Shown here: positions 7,741 through 17,439 of the stretch, in pieces
Position numbering within the stretch: the first letter of the stretch is position 1
Layout: every line of letters starts with the position of its first letter
Assembly: GCF_000797495.1 (NCBI RefSeq)
Contig: NZ_JTGN01000011.1
Location: forward strand, 186,001 to 250,000
Length of the DNA stretch: 64,000 nt
Direction of reading: 5' to 3'
DNA from: Robinsoniella peoriensis
Lineage (GTDB): Bacteria; Bacillota; Clostridia; Lachnospirales; Lachnospiraceae
Translations under genes and position numbers: made by a program
The notes under the pieces: generated by a model
Databases searched by the model: none
Told to the model about the DNA's origin: nothing
What the model saw: the letters and a program-made list of their open reading frames with translations, nothing else

Positions 7741-8817
7741 TTATTTGTACATTTCTTGGTAATATTTCTGATAATCACCACTGGTCACATTTTTCATCCA
7801 ATCTTCATTTTCAAAGAACCATTTGATTGTCAGCTTAATGCCATCTTCAAATTTCGTCTCCGGATACCAGCCGATTTCAGCTTTAATTTTATCCGGTGCG
7901 ATTGCATATCGTCTGTCATGTCCTTTACGGTCTTCCACGTAAGTAATCAGATTTTCACTGACTAATTCTTTTCTTGGATCCCCTTCGGGCAGCATTTCCT
8001 GCAGCGTGTTCAGGATAATATGAATAATCTCTATATTCTGTTTTTCGTTGTGTCCGCCTATATTATAGGTTTCAAAAAGTCTTCCCTGTTCCTGAACCAT
8101 ATCGATTCCCTTTGCATGGTCTTCTACATATAACCAGTCTCTTACGTTCTTGCCGTCACCATACACAGGAAGTTTCTTGCCCTGCAGTGCATTGTTGATA
8201 ATCAGCGGAATGAGTTTTTCCGGGAACTGGTAAGGTCCATAGTTATTACTGCAGTTCGTAATATTTGCCGGGAACTTATAAGTATCCATATAAGATTTTA
8301 CAAGCATATCGGAAGAAGCTTTACTTGCGGAATATGGGCTGTGCGGATCATAAGGAGTTGTCTCATAGAAGAACTCATCCTCTTTTTCCAAGGAGCCGTA
8401 TACCTCATCCGTAGATACATGCAGGAATTTTTTGCCTTCCTTAAAAGTTCCGTCCGGGAGCTCCCAGGCTGCCTTCGCCGCATTTAACATCACCAGAGTT
8501 CCTAACACATTTGTTTTAACAAATACTTCCGGGTTCTTAATACTTCTGTCTACATGGCTCTCCGCCGCAAAATGAACCACACGGTCAATATCATTTTCTG
8601 CAAAAATCTTCATAATGGCATCACTGTCACAGATATCAGCCTTTACAAAGGTATAATTATCACGGTTTTCTACACTTCTTAAATTCTCAAGATTTCCTGC
8701 ATAGGTCAGACAGTCCACATTGATGATACGAATTTCGCTGTCATATTTCTTAAACATATAATGAATATAATTAGAGCCTATAAAGCCTGCCCCTCCTGTT
8801 ACCAGATATGTTCTCAC
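7741..8817 (-). CDS. rfbB: dTDP-glucose 4,6-dehydratase
   Basis: 358 residues starting at GTG with GGAGG 8 nt upstream. It is a short-chain dehydrogenase family enzyme: the NAD loop GGAGFIGS starts at residue 8, the catalytic TDE is at 136-138 and YxxxK at Y162-K166. It turns dTDP-glucose into dTDP-4-keto-6-deoxyglucose. First gene of the leftmost unit, behind a strong extended -10 promoter at 8883-8911. Its product feeds RfbC and probably the dTDP-3-aminosugar pathway 27 kb away. Confidence 0.96.
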   Translation of the reverse strand: MRTYLVTGGAGFIGSNYIHYMFKKYDSEIRIINVDCLTYAGNLENLRSVENRDNYTFVKADICDSDAIMKIFAENDIDRVVHFAAESHVDRSIKNPEVFVKTNVLGTLVMLNAAKAAWELPDGTFKEGKKFLHVSTDEVYGSLEKEDEFFYETTPYDPHSPYSASKASSDMLVKSYMDTYKFPANITNCSNNYGPYQFPEKLIPLIINNALQGKKLPVYGDGKNVRDWLYVEDHAKGIDMVQEQGRLFETYNIGGHNEKQNIEIIHIILNTLQEMLPEGDPRKELVSENLITYVEDRKGHDRRYAIAPDKIKAEIGWYPETKFEDGIKLTIKWFFENEDWMKNVTSGDYQKYYQEMYK

Positions 8818-8882
8818 TTTTTATTCCTCCAAATTTTGTTTATAAAGCGCCAAAATGCGCTGTTTTGAATTGCGCTACGGGT

Positions 8883-8911
8883 ATTATATCAAATATTGCA
8901 GGTTACAGCAA
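8883..8911 (-). promoter_or_regulatory. Extended -10 promoter of the rfbB unit
   Basis: Minus strand: TATAAT (8883-8888) preceded by TGA, giving an extended -10. A 17-nt spacer separates it from TTGCTG (8906-8911). It lies about 65 nt before the rfbB GTG. The leader between them can form a small AGCGC/GCGCT hairpin. Confidence 0.75.
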
Positions 8912-8986
8912 GGAATATTTGTTTTCGGCAATTTTTCACACAGTCTGCCATTATCTATCCCATTTCTGTTTTCCGTTTTTGATAAG

Positions 8987-11734
8987 TTACTCCGATTTTC
9001 TATCAGTACTCACTGATTTTTTCTTTTTATGATAAATAATAATAACTGCCAAAAAAACCACTCCCATCAGTGTACACAGCAGCCCTGCCTTAAGTCCTGG
9101 AGTAAAGTATCTTAATTCCACTACGTGCTTCCCCTTATTCAGTACAATACCGCTATACATGGTATTCGTACGCAAAATTTCAGCTTTTTTGCCATCCACA
9201 TAAGCTGTCCAGCCTTTTGAGTACGGTATCGTCAGACAAAGAAGCTTTGAGGAAGCAAGGTCAATGGTACCTGAAATTTTGTTGGCAGCAAATTCTGTGT
9301 TTTCCAGATGCTCTGCTTTCAGTTCTCCTGCCTGGGCAGGGTAATTATCCATTGGCTGGCAGATAACTTTCATGTCTTTAAATGAATATTTGCCTTTATT
9401 TTTGAATTTCACTTTTATTGAGTTCAATGAGTCTTTACTATAGCCAAGGTTCACAGCATGGTCCCGTATTCCCTCAAAAGATCTTCGATCAGGTGACAGC
9501 AAATATAAATACTTGTGTATGCCATTAGCCCCTACGCTGACTAATGCCTTCGAATTACGCTCATTGCCTCCTTCAAAAAGCAGGTCCTTAAAATAAAGAT
9601 ATGTTTCGGATGCTTCTGCTCCCTTGAATTCTATGGTCACGGAAGATTCCTTCTTCACTTTAAATACACCATCTTTGTATGTAACATTTTTAGAGCACTT
9701 TACTTCAAATGGTATTTCCTTCTCCGTAAACTGCGGCTCTGCCTCATTCAGATCTGTAACCTTCTGCTCTAACACCGCTCCCTGCATCATCGCTTCCTGT
9801 CTTTTTAGAGGGCTCAGGTTATCAAACTGTTCCTTTGTTATATAGCCGGAATAGGTGTAACCAAAAGGAAGACTGTATTTATTTTTATAGATCTGATAAT
9901 CAAGCCCATCCGTCTTTTCATCCGTATAGGTTTCATATCCATAGAATATATTATCGGATTTGCCCTTTTCCACTATCTCATATTTTACATTAGATAAAGT
10001 ACCGAGCATTGCACGGTTATCCAGACTTTTATAGGAAAAGCTATGGTAAAAACGGTTGGCATTTTCACTTAAAGCATTGTATACGTTACTGTCAGACTGA
10101 CTGAGGTAAAAACTGGTTCCGCTGACACCATTCAGCATTGCCATATTTCCAGCTGTAGAACTGGGGGACTGGTCCAGAATTTCAAAGCGGTTAAACTCTT
10201 TGTCTCCTATCTTGTTCGCTGCCCCGGCCTGTCCATTTACCACTTCATGGTAAGCTTCTCCTCTTGTTACATAAATATCCAGATTACCCTTTCTCGGAAA
10301 ATAATCCAGATTGCCATACACTGCTATACTGGCTACCGTCACAGCAAGTACGGCGAGATAAGACAGATTGTTTGGACTGCATTTTAAAATATTGTCTTTC
10401 TTCTTATTTAGAGATATGGCAGCTAATACTCCAAGGGTAATAAATAGTATAATCCACGATGGAACTAAAGATTTATCAATCCCCCTGTTTATCGTCAGGA
10501 GCAGGTAGATCAGCAGGTAACAAAGAATTCCTCCGGAAATGAATGCTATCTGCTTTTTCTTTAAACATAGTAAATCAGGCATCATTGTTGTCAGAATAAA
10601 TGCCAGCAGGAGGCAGTACCCCCACTCCCATCTGTTCGAAGCATAAGAAAAACCATTCATTGCCCGTCCAATAATCGGAAACATAAAAAATACAGACAAA
10701 ACCACAAACCCAATTGCCAGTTCTTTATGTTTTTTCCATTCCAGAATTAACAAAAATACTGCTGGTATTACAATAACCGCACAGCCAAGCAGCGTCCAAT
10801 TACCGATCATTTTATTTGATAACAGATTAAATGGCAGCGCTTTATAATACTGGCTGTTATAAAACAGTTGAAAAGCACGTTCTACACTAAATCGTTCACT
10901 GGACATTAACGCCAGTGCATTTGGCAAAAACAGAGCACACGCCATCAGCGCTCCGGTAATATAATACCCCGCAAAATTTCTAAGACACAAAAAGAAATTC
11001 TTGATCCTGTGCTCCTGGTATATGAAAAAAAATCGGATAATTGCATAAACTACAATTAATATACTTAACATATAGAAAAAGTAAAAATTACTAATTCCGG
11101 ATATAAAAACCATAGCAATAAAAAAATAGGGCTTTTTCTTTGCAAATATTTTTTCTATTCCAATCAAAAGCAGCGGCAAGTATATCATAGGGTTGATAAA
11201 AAACGGATGTCTCCCTGCTGTATACAGAGCAAATGTGCAAAAAGCATAGGTAAAAGCTCCGCAAAGCGTTGCAAAACGCCCCTTATTCATCATCCTGCAA
11301 AAAGCAGAAAATCCAATTCCTGCAAGATACATTTTTAAAAGAATTAAAAACTCATAAAGGTAATCCGCTTTTGATGCAGGAACAAAAACTGCCAACAGGT
11401 TGAGTGGATCCCCTATTGCATAGTAATTCAAGGTATTCAATACATCTGATCCATATCCTATATGCGGATCCCAAAGAGGTATAGACAATTTTCCTGTGGA
11501 AAATAATGTAGAAATAATACTTCTTAAATATTTTCCAAAATACGCCAGTGAACTGTAATGCTGATTCAGTCCGTCAACTTTCCAAATCATTGATTTCCCA
11601 TCTAGCAGAAACCCAAGGAAACATGCAAAAGCAATTGCGATAAACAATATCGTATAAATTACATAATAATTGATACGTTGATTCCTCAAACTTTTGGAAT
11701 CATATTTCTTTAACTTACTTACTATCCCATCCAT
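8987..11734 (-). CDS. YfhO family GT-C membrane glycosyltransferase (paralog 1)
   Basis: 915 residues: about a dozen hydrophobic segments in the first 480 residues, a large extracytoplasmic part, and one C-terminal membrane segment with a lysine-rich tail. The N-terminal loop holds KVDGLNQHYSSL; an Asp in this loop is typical of GT-C enzymes. YfhO proteins move a sugar from a polyprenyl-phosphate carrier to lipoteichoic or related polymers outside the membrane. It is very similar throughout to the next gene, so the pair is a tandem duplication. It has its own extended -10 promoter at 11802-11830. A suitable donor synthase lies at 20988-21929. The acceptor is unknown. Confidence 0.85.
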   Translation of the reverse strand: MDGIVSKLKKYDSKSLRNQRINYYVIYTILFIAIAFACFLGFLLDGKSMIWKVDGLNQHYSSLAYFGKYLRSIISTLFSTGKLSIPLWDPHIGYGSDVLNTLNYYAIGDPLNLLAVFVPASKADYLYEFLILLKMYLAGIGFSAFCRMMNKGRFATLCGAFTYAFCTFALYTAGRHPFFINPMIYLPLLLIGIEKIFAKKKPYFFIAMVFISGISNFYFFYMLSILIVVYAIIRFFFIYQEHRIKNFFLCLRNFAGYYITGALMACALFLPNALALMSSERFSVERAFQLFYNSQYYKALPFNLLSNKMIGNWTLLGCAVIVIPAVFLLILEWKKHKELAIGFVVLSVFFMFPIIGRAMNGFSYASNRWEWGYCLLLAFILTTMMPDLLCLKKKQIAFISGGILCYLLIYLLLTINRGIDKSLVPSWIILFITLGVLAAISLNKKKDNILKCSPNNLSYLAVLAVTVASIAVYGNLDYFPRKGNLDIYVTRGEAYHEVVNGQAGAANKIGDKEFNRFEILDQSPSSTAGNMAMLNGVSGTSFYLSQSDSNVYNALSENANRFYHSFSYKSLDNRAMLGTLSNVKYEIVEKGKSDNIFYGYETYTDEKTDGLDYQIYKNKYSLPFGYTYSGYITKEQFDNLSPLKRQEAMMQGAVLEQKVTDLNEAEPQFTEKEIPFEVKCSKNVTYKDGVFKVKKESSVTIEFKGAEASETYLYFKDLLFEGGNERNSKALVSVGANGIHKYLYLLSPDRRSFEGIRDHAVNLGYSKDSLNSIKVKFKNKGKYSFKDMKVICQPMDNYPAQAGELKAEHLENTEFAANKISGTIDLASSKLLCLTIPYSKGWTAYVDGKKAEILRTNTMYSGIVLNKGKHVVELRYFTPGLKAGLLCTLMGVVFLAVIIIYHKKKKSVSTDRKSE

Positions 11735-11801
11735 TTCATAACCTCACTTCTAATATCTAATGCACACTCTTCTCTTTTGTAAGTAACTTTCAAATATCAT
11801 A

Positions 11802-11830
11802 ATTCTATCAAATTAATTAAAAACATGCAA
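11802..11830 (-). promoter_or_regulatory. Promoter between the two yfhO-like genes
   Basis: Minus strand: -35 TTGCAT (11825-11830), 17-nt spacer, -10 TAGAAT (11802-11807) with an upstream TGA (extended -10). It lies about 65 nt before the start at 11734, so the first paralog can be expressed independently of its upstream copy. Confidence 0.65.
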
Positions 11831-11874
11831 TCTGTCTTTTCCTTTTTAAGAAATATTAAGAAAAACTGCCGTGA

Positions 11875-14601
11875 TTATTTATTCATTTTCCATCGCTTTC
11901 CCTTTTTGATTCCTATTAGAATAATCACACCTATCGCACTACAAAAAAGTCCAGCCTTAAGTCCTGGCGTAAAATATTTTAATTCTATTAAATGTGATCC
12001 CTTGCCCAGCATAATCCCACTATACATGGTATTCGTACATAAAATCTCTGTTTTGTTACCATCTACATAAGCGGACCACCCTTTTGAATATGGAATGGTC
12101 AGACAAAGTAACTTTGGCGAATCCAATTCCATCGTTCCGGAGATTTTATTCGCAGCAAACTCTGTGTTTTGAAGATAATTTTCCTTTAATGCTTCTATGT
12201 GTCCAATATAATTATCCATTGGCTGGCAAAGCACTTTCAAGTCTTTAAAAGAATATTTTCCCTTATTCTTAAATTTAATTTTGATGGAATTCAATGCCTT
12301 TTTATTATATCCCAGATTAACAGCATGATCGCGTACCCCTTCAAAATATCTGCGATTTGGTGTTAATAAATATAAAAATTTCCTTATTCCATTTGCTTTT
12401 ACACTGACAGATGCCATTGAATTGCCGTCACCTTTTCCATGATATAACAGACTTTCAAAGTAAAGATAGGTTTCAGAAGCATCCACTCCTTCAAATTCTA
12501 TGGTTACCGTTGATGGCTTTTTCACCACAAACACTCCGTTTTTATAGGATATGTCTTTCGAGCATTTCATCCGAAACGGTATTTCACGTTCCGAAAATCG
12601 GGGGACTGCTTTATTGAAACCTGCCGGTTCCTGCTCCAGAACTGCTCCCTGCATCATTGCCTCTTGTCTTTTTAACGGACTCATATTCTCATACTCATCC
12701 TTAGTTATATAACCGGAATAAGTATATCCAAAAGGCAGGCTGTAATTGTTTTTATATATCTGGTAGTTCAGTCCCTCCGTATTTTTATCACTATAAGGTT
12801 CATATCCATAAAAAATATTATCTGATTTCCCCTTCTCAATTATTTCATATTTTACATTTGATAAAGTACCCAGCATCGCACGGTTATCAAGACTTTTATA
12901 AGAAAAACTGTGGTAAAAACGATTGGCGTTCTGGCTTAAAGCCCTGTATACATTACAGTCTGACTGGCTAAAATAAAAGCTGGTTCCAGCGACTCCATTC
13001 AGCATCGCCATATTTGTAGCCGGAGAATTAGAATCCTGATCCAGAATTTCAAATCGATTAAACTCATCGTCACCGATCTTGTTTGCTGCCCCTGACTGGC
13101 TGTTTGCCACCTCCTGATAAGCCATTCCTTTTGTCACATAAACATCCCAATTATTATTTCGCGGAAAATAATTCATATTACCATATACTACTATACTGGA
13201 AACCGTTACAGCAAAAACGGTAAAATAAGACCATATTTTCATCCTGTTTCGGCAAATCCTGCCTTTTGTGTACATCACAGATAATACTGCCAAAACAACA
13301 ATCGTAATTACCAGAATGATCCAGGAAGGTATCAAAGACTTATCTATACCTGTTTTTCTTGTTAGAAACAGGTATAGCATCAAATAGCAGACTAACCCGG
13401 ATGACAAAAATATAATCTGCTTCTTCTTTAATTTTAATAAATCCGGCAGCATGGTTGTCAGTATGAATGCCAGTAAAAAGCAATATCCCCATGACCACCT
13501 GTTTGAAACATAAGAAAATCCATTCATAACCCGTCCAACCACCGGAGATAAAAAGAATGCAGACAACACCACAAAACCGATTACCAGCTCTTTATGTTTT
13601 TTCCATTCCCAAAACAGCAATAGTAATGCAGGTATTACAATAGCTGCACACCCAAATAGTGTCCAGTTCTTTATCATCTTATAAGACAGCAGATTAAAAG
13701 GCAGCGATTTATAATAATCGATATTATAAAACCATTGAAAAGCTCTGTCCACCTGAAAACGTTCACTGGACAATAAAGCCCGTGCATTGGGCAAAAATAC
13801 CACACATGCCAGCAGCACCCCTGTCAGATAATAACCCGAAAAATTTCTCAGACACAAAAAGAAGTTTTTAACACGATGCTCACGATAAATGAAAAAGAAT
13901 CGGATTACCGCATAGATTACTATGAGGATACTTAGCATATAGAAAAAATAAAAATTACTGATACCTGATATAAAAACCATTCCTATAAAAAAGAAAGGCT
14001 TTTTATTTGCAAAAATCTTTTCAATTCCAATTAGCAGCAACGGCAGATATATCATTGGATTAATAAAAAACGGATGTCTTCCGGCTGTATAGAGTGCAAA
14101 AGCGCAAAATGCATATGTAAAAGTCCCGCAAAGTGTTGCGAATCTTCCTTTTTTCATCATTCTGCAATATGCAGAAAAGGCAATACCTGCCAGATACATT
14201 CTCAGGAATATCAAAAATTCATATAGATATTCCACTTTGGATTCCGGCACAAATACGGACAAAAGATTTAGCGGATCGCCAATGACATAATAATTTAAGG
14301 TACTTAAAACATCGGAACCATATCCTATATTAGCGTCCCAGAGAGGTATGGATAACTTCCCCGTTGAAAACAAAGAAGAAATAATACTTCTTAGATAATT
14401 CCCAAAATAAACCAGAGAACTGTAATGCTGATTCAGACCATCAACCTTCCAGATCAAGGATTTACCATCTAACAAAAAACCAAAAAAACACAAAAAAGCC
14501 ACCGGAATAAACAGTACTGTATAAATCGCATAATAATGAAACCGTTGATTCCTTAAACTTCCGGAATCAGTGCTCCTTAACCCACAAAATATTTTATTCA
14601 T
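11875..14601 (-). CDS. YfhO family GT-C membrane glycosyltransferase (paralog 2)
   Basis: 908 residues with the same layout as the gene at 8987-11734: conserved KVDGLNQHYSSL loop, multi-span N-terminal half, long extracytoplasmic domain containing the shared KSDNIFYGYE segment, and a C-terminal membrane anchor. Differences concentrate in the last third and in the exposed domain, which would fit divergence in acceptor or sugar choice. GTGAGGT precedes the ATG. It follows the dlt-like operon after a hairpin at 14653-14709, so its transcription may rely on readthrough; I saw no good promoter in the 116-nt gap. Confidence 0.85.
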   Translation of the reverse strand: MNKIFCGLRSTDSGSLRNQRFHYYAIYTVLFIPVAFLCFFGFLLDGKSLIWKVDGLNQHYSSLVYFGNYLRSIISSLFSTGKLSIPLWDANIGYGSDVLSTLNYYVIGDPLNLLSVFVPESKVEYLYEFLIFLRMYLAGIAFSAYCRMMKKGRFATLCGTFTYAFCAFALYTAGRHPFFINPMIYLPLLLIGIEKIFANKKPFFFIGMVFISGISNFYFFYMLSILIVIYAVIRFFFIYREHRVKNFFLCLRNFSGYYLTGVLLACVVFLPNARALLSSERFQVDRAFQWFYNIDYYKSLPFNLLSYKMIKNWTLFGCAAIVIPALLLLFWEWKKHKELVIGFVVLSAFFLSPVVGRVMNGFSYVSNRWSWGYCFLLAFILTTMLPDLLKLKKKQIIFLSSGLVCYLMLYLFLTRKTGIDKSLIPSWIILVITIVVLAVLSVMYTKGRICRNRMKIWSYFTVFAVTVSSIVVYGNMNYFPRNNNWDVYVTKGMAYQEVANSQSGAANKIGDDEFNRFEILDQDSNSPATNMAMLNGVAGTSFYFSQSDCNVYRALSQNANRFYHSFSYKSLDNRAMLGTLSNVKYEIIEKGKSDNIFYGYEPYSDKNTEGLNYQIYKNNYSLPFGYTYSGYITKDEYENMSPLKRQEAMMQGAVLEQEPAGFNKAVPRFSEREIPFRMKCSKDISYKNGVFVVKKPSTVTIEFEGVDASETYLYFESLLYHGKGDGNSMASVSVKANGIRKFLYLLTPNRRYFEGVRDHAVNLGYNKKALNSIKIKFKNKGKYSFKDLKVLCQPMDNYIGHIEALKENYLQNTEFAANKISGTMELDSPKLLCLTIPYSKGWSAYVDGNKTEILCTNTMYSGIMLGKGSHLIELKYFTPGLKAGLFCSAIGVIILIGIKKGKRWKMNK

Positions 14602-14652
14602 TTCATAACCTCACTTTGGTATTCTCATTCTCCCCTATTTCTTTTCCTGAAA

Positions 14653-14709
14653 TGTTAAGAAAAGGCTACCTTTCACAAAAGCCCCTGCTTCTGATTCCAA
14701 TAGCCTTTC
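14653..14709 (-). terminator. Terminator-like hairpin after the dlt-like operon
   Basis: On the minus strand GAAAGGCTA (14701-14709) pairs with TAGCCTTTTC, followed by TTTTCTT. The long loop can form a second small hairpin. It starts just after the MBOAT stop codon at 14718. The long loop makes it a weak to moderate terminator, possibly leaky into the yfhO-like gene. Confidence 0.6.
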
Positions 14710-14717
14710 AAATCTCG

Positions 14718-16316
14718 TTAAAATTGTTGATATATAAATTCTGCTGCTGAATAGCCCGGACCATATATCCCGAATACTAATACTAGTATAAGTGCACCCA
14801 GATATATCATCCACCGGAAATACAGGTTCTGTCTTGCAATTGATTCCCGGATATGTATCCCTTTTTCCTGAAGATTTCCAACAATTAACATTACAATTAT
14901 CATAAAAATCAAAACTAATATGTTATAAATAGATAATCCCAGATTTAAAAGCGTTCCATCGAATAACACCCAGGGATTAAATTCCGTGAATGTTCTCTTA
15001 ATCATATCGACAGCAACTAAAAATGACAACCCTCTGGAAAAAAATCTTCCAAAGCTGCAAATCAAAAATGTACGGACCATCTGGAAAAACCGCCATCCAA
15101 AACACTCAGTGTTTACTTTGAATTTCTGCGCCACGCTGATATAAAATGGCTCCAGTAAAATACTGCTGACAATGATAACAGCATTCCAGAGTCCATATCC
15201 CACATATTTCCAGCTCGACCCATGCCAGACACCTACCAGCATAAATACAATAAACATGCTTAAAAAAGTTGGCAGTTTTTTGCCAATATAATTGCCAAGA
15301 ATTTTTCTTGTAGCTTTCCCCAGCTTAGAAAACTGTTTTGACAGGGATAACGGATAAAATACGTAATCCTTCATCCAGCTTCCAAGTGTTATATGCCATC
15401 TGCGCCAGAACTCCGCAAGAGACCGCGCAAAATACGGGCGTTCAAAATTCAGAACCAGATCTATGCCAAGGATCTGTGATACTCCACGCGCAATATCCAT
15501 ACCGCCTGAAAAATCTGCATATACCTGAAATCCATACCCTGCTGCTGCGATAAACAGTAAAATTCCACCATAATTTTGATAATTATCAAAAATGGGATTC
15601 ACAATTACAGCCAGACGGTCTGCTATTACCAGCTTCTTAATAAATCCCCATAGAATCAGCTGCGCACCTTGTGTAACACGATTATACTCGAATTTATGGG
15701 ATTCATAAAGCTGATGCGCCAGCTGATCATAACGGGCAATTGGCCCTTGAACAATCTGAGGGAAATAAGACATAAACAATGCAAATTTTGCTATATTTCC
15801 GTCCGGTTCATACTTCCCTCGATACACATCTACCACATAAGCAATAGACTGGAGTGTGTAGAAAGAGATTCCAAGCGGAAGCAGCAGATTCAATACCGGA
15901 ATCTTAGCATTACTTCCAAACAATGAAATCACTGAATTCACATTTCCTGCCAGGAAGTTAAAATATTTCAAAAAGATCAGGATACCCAGATTCACCAAAA
16001 CTGCGTAAAATAATATCCTTCTCTTTTTTGTAGTCTGTTTATTTTTATATTCTTTCTTTTCTTCCCTGCTGAGATTTTTCTTCTGTGCAGCCAGGTACTG
16101 GGAGGTTTGTTGATTTACCTTCCCCAGTAAACGTCCCGTCATAAAAGTTACAAGTGTTGTCAGAACTAAAAAAAACAGTAACTTTACACCTGAAAATGCA
16201 TAGAAAGTATAGCTGGCAATCAAAAGCACGACCCACTGGTATTTCTTCGGTGTCAGAAAGTATGCCGTAAATACTACGAAAAGGAAAACCAAGAATGAGC
16301 CTGATACAAAAGCCAT
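14718..16316 (-). CDS. MBOAT family acyltransferase, DltB-like
   Basis: 532 residues with about a dozen hydrophobic segments. Both MBOAT histidines are visible: His308 in FWRRWHITLGSW and His365 in VGVWHGSSW. DltB takes D-alanine from carrier DltC and passes it across the membrane. Here the carrier gene ends 3 nt before this start, and the operon also contains a formyltransferase, so the passenger may be a formylated acyl group. No DltD or SGNH-type partner is found nearby. Alginate-type O-acetyltransferase MBOATs are related, but the carrier protein favours a Dlt role. Confidence 0.9.
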   Translation of the reverse strand: MAFVSGSFLVFLFVVFTAYFLTPKKYQWVVLLIASYTFYAFSGVKLLFFLVLTTLVTFMTGRLLGKVNQQTSQYLAAQKKNLSREEKKEYKNKQTTKKRRILFYAVLVNLGILIFLKYFNFLAGNVNSVISLFGSNAKIPVLNLLLPLGISFYTLQSIAYVVDVYRGKYEPDGNIAKFALFMSYFPQIVQGPIARYDQLAHQLYESHKFEYNRVTQGAQLILWGFIKKLVIADRLAVIVNPIFDNYQNYGGILLFIAAAGYGFQVYADFSGGMDIARGVSQILGIDLVLNFERPYFARSLAEFWRRWHITLGSWMKDYVFYPLSLSKQFSKLGKATRKILGNYIGKKLPTFLSMFIVFMLVGVWHGSSWKYVGYGLWNAVIIVSSILLEPFYISVAQKFKVNTECFGWRFFQMVRTFLICSFGRFFSRGLSFLVAVDMIKRTFTEFNPWVLFDGTLLNLGLSIYNILVLIFMIIVMLIVGNLQEKGIHIRESIARQNLYFRWMIYLGALILVLVFGIYGPGYSAAEFIYQQF

Positions 16317-16319
16317 ATT

Positions 16320-16553
16320 TTAATCCTCTTCTTGTAGGGAAGTGATCAGCTGCAGCATTGCTTCCACATTATTAAAGTTTTCCGGCATTAAATGTTCTAC
16401 ATTAATTTCAATATCGAATGCATCATTTAGTTCTCCTACCAAAGATACAATATCAAAGGAGTCCAGTACTCCATCGTCAATCAGCTTTGTCTCTGCTTCA
16501 AACTCTACATCGGGTCTCAATTCTGTCAAAATCTCCATTAATTCTTCTTTCAT
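16320..16553 (-). CDS. Acyl carrier protein, DltC-like
   Basis: 77 residues from the ATG at 16553, chosen because AAAGGAAG lies 8 nt upstream; a longer reading to 16580 would overlap the preceding gene. The phosphopantetheine site is DSFDI with Ser32, preceded by the LIDDGVL helix typical of DltC and other carriers. The protein is acidic. It should carry an aminoacyl thioester loaded by the adenylation enzyme and hand it to the MBOAT protein. Start and stop are nearly coupled: 1 nt after the formyltransferase stop and 3 nt before the MBOAT start. Confidence 0.9.
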   Translation of the reverse strand: MKEELMEILTELRPDVEFEAETKLIDDGVLDSFDIVSLVGELNDAFDIEINVEHLMPENFNNVEAMLQLITSLQEED

Positions 16554-16554
16554 G

Positions 16555-17439
16555 CTATTTACTTCCTTTCTCTGTCTCAAATATTTTTTTTAATGAAATG
16601 CTATATCCGTCTTTATCTATATGTAAGCAGTCATCCTGCATTACAACGGAATCTTGTCTGGTACTCTCTCTTTCAATCTTGTACTTTTTCCAGGCATATG
16701 TCTTGCCTTCAAATTCAACTTTAGGGGTTCCAAGTGTTTTTAAGACACCATAATCCATCGTTCTGAGAAAGCGGCTTATCTGCTCCCCTGTCCACTGCAG
16801 GTCCAGATATCCTCCTCCCGGAACATTTTTATTCAAATTTATTTTGCTGTCGCCGGGAATTATCTGTTTTTGGTATTCGGCTTTATCCGTAAGCAAATCC
16901 ACTAACACTTCCGTAAATCCTTCATAAGCAAGCCTATTCTGCAGACGCAGCAATTTTATGGAGGTCATGTCTTCTGTAACAGGTGTTTGTTTTTGAATCA
17001 CAATATCTCCATCGTCTACACCGGGTGTCACACGATGCCAGGTTATACCGGCTTCCTGATCTCCTTCATAAACAGCCCATGCTTCGCCATTACGCCCTCT
17101 GTGACGTGGCAGCAATGCATGATGCAGGTTGATGATATTCAGATTACTGTTATCCACCACAGCAGCCGGAAATAAATATGGATTCATAATACTGAAAACC
17201 AACGTTTTCGTACCCCAGTTTCTCAGTTCATCCATTATCTCTCTTTTCGATTTTGTGGTATAGGATATATTATCCTTCCTGAAAGATTCCTGCACAATAT
17301 CGCTGGCTTTCTCTCCTGTATCCCAAAAATAAACCGAAATATCTTTATTCATTTCCCGCACAAATGAAAGACATTGACCGGCGAGCTGGGTTGTTCCCAC
17401 CACAATAATTTCCTTATAACAAATATTCATCTTATTCAT
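16555..17439 (-). CDS. Formyltransferase family enzyme in a dlt-like operon
   Basis: 294 residues. The formyltransferase active-site set is intact: N104 and H106 in NLHHALLPRHRG, and D142 in VDDGDI, matching the Asn-His-Asp triad of methionyl-tRNA formyltransferase and sugar N-formyltransferases. A C-terminal domain (about 205-260, GGGYLDLQW then GTPKVEFEGK) resembles the small C-terminal domain of the family. It uses a 10-formyl-tetrahydrofolate-type donor. The gene overlaps the adenylation gene by 8 nt and touches the carrier gene, so the product probably acts on the carrier-bound amino acid or on the final acceptor. It is not housekeeping Fmt, judging by context and the short C-terminus. 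Confidence 0.85.
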   Translation of the reverse strand: MNKMNICYKEIIVVGTTQLAGQCLSFVREMNKDISVYFWDTGEKASDIVQESFRKDNISYTTKSKREIMDELRNWGTKTLVFSIMNPYLFPAAVVDNSNLNIINLHHALLPRHRGRNGEAWAVYEGDQEAGITWHRVTPGVDDGDIVIQKQTPVTEDMTSIKLLRLQNRLAYEGFTEVLVDLLTDKAEYQKQIIPGDSKINLNKNVPGGGYLDLQWTGEQISRFLRTMDYGVLKTLGTPKVEFEGKTYAWKKYKIERESTRQDSVVMQDDCLHIDKDGYSISLKKIFETEKGSK

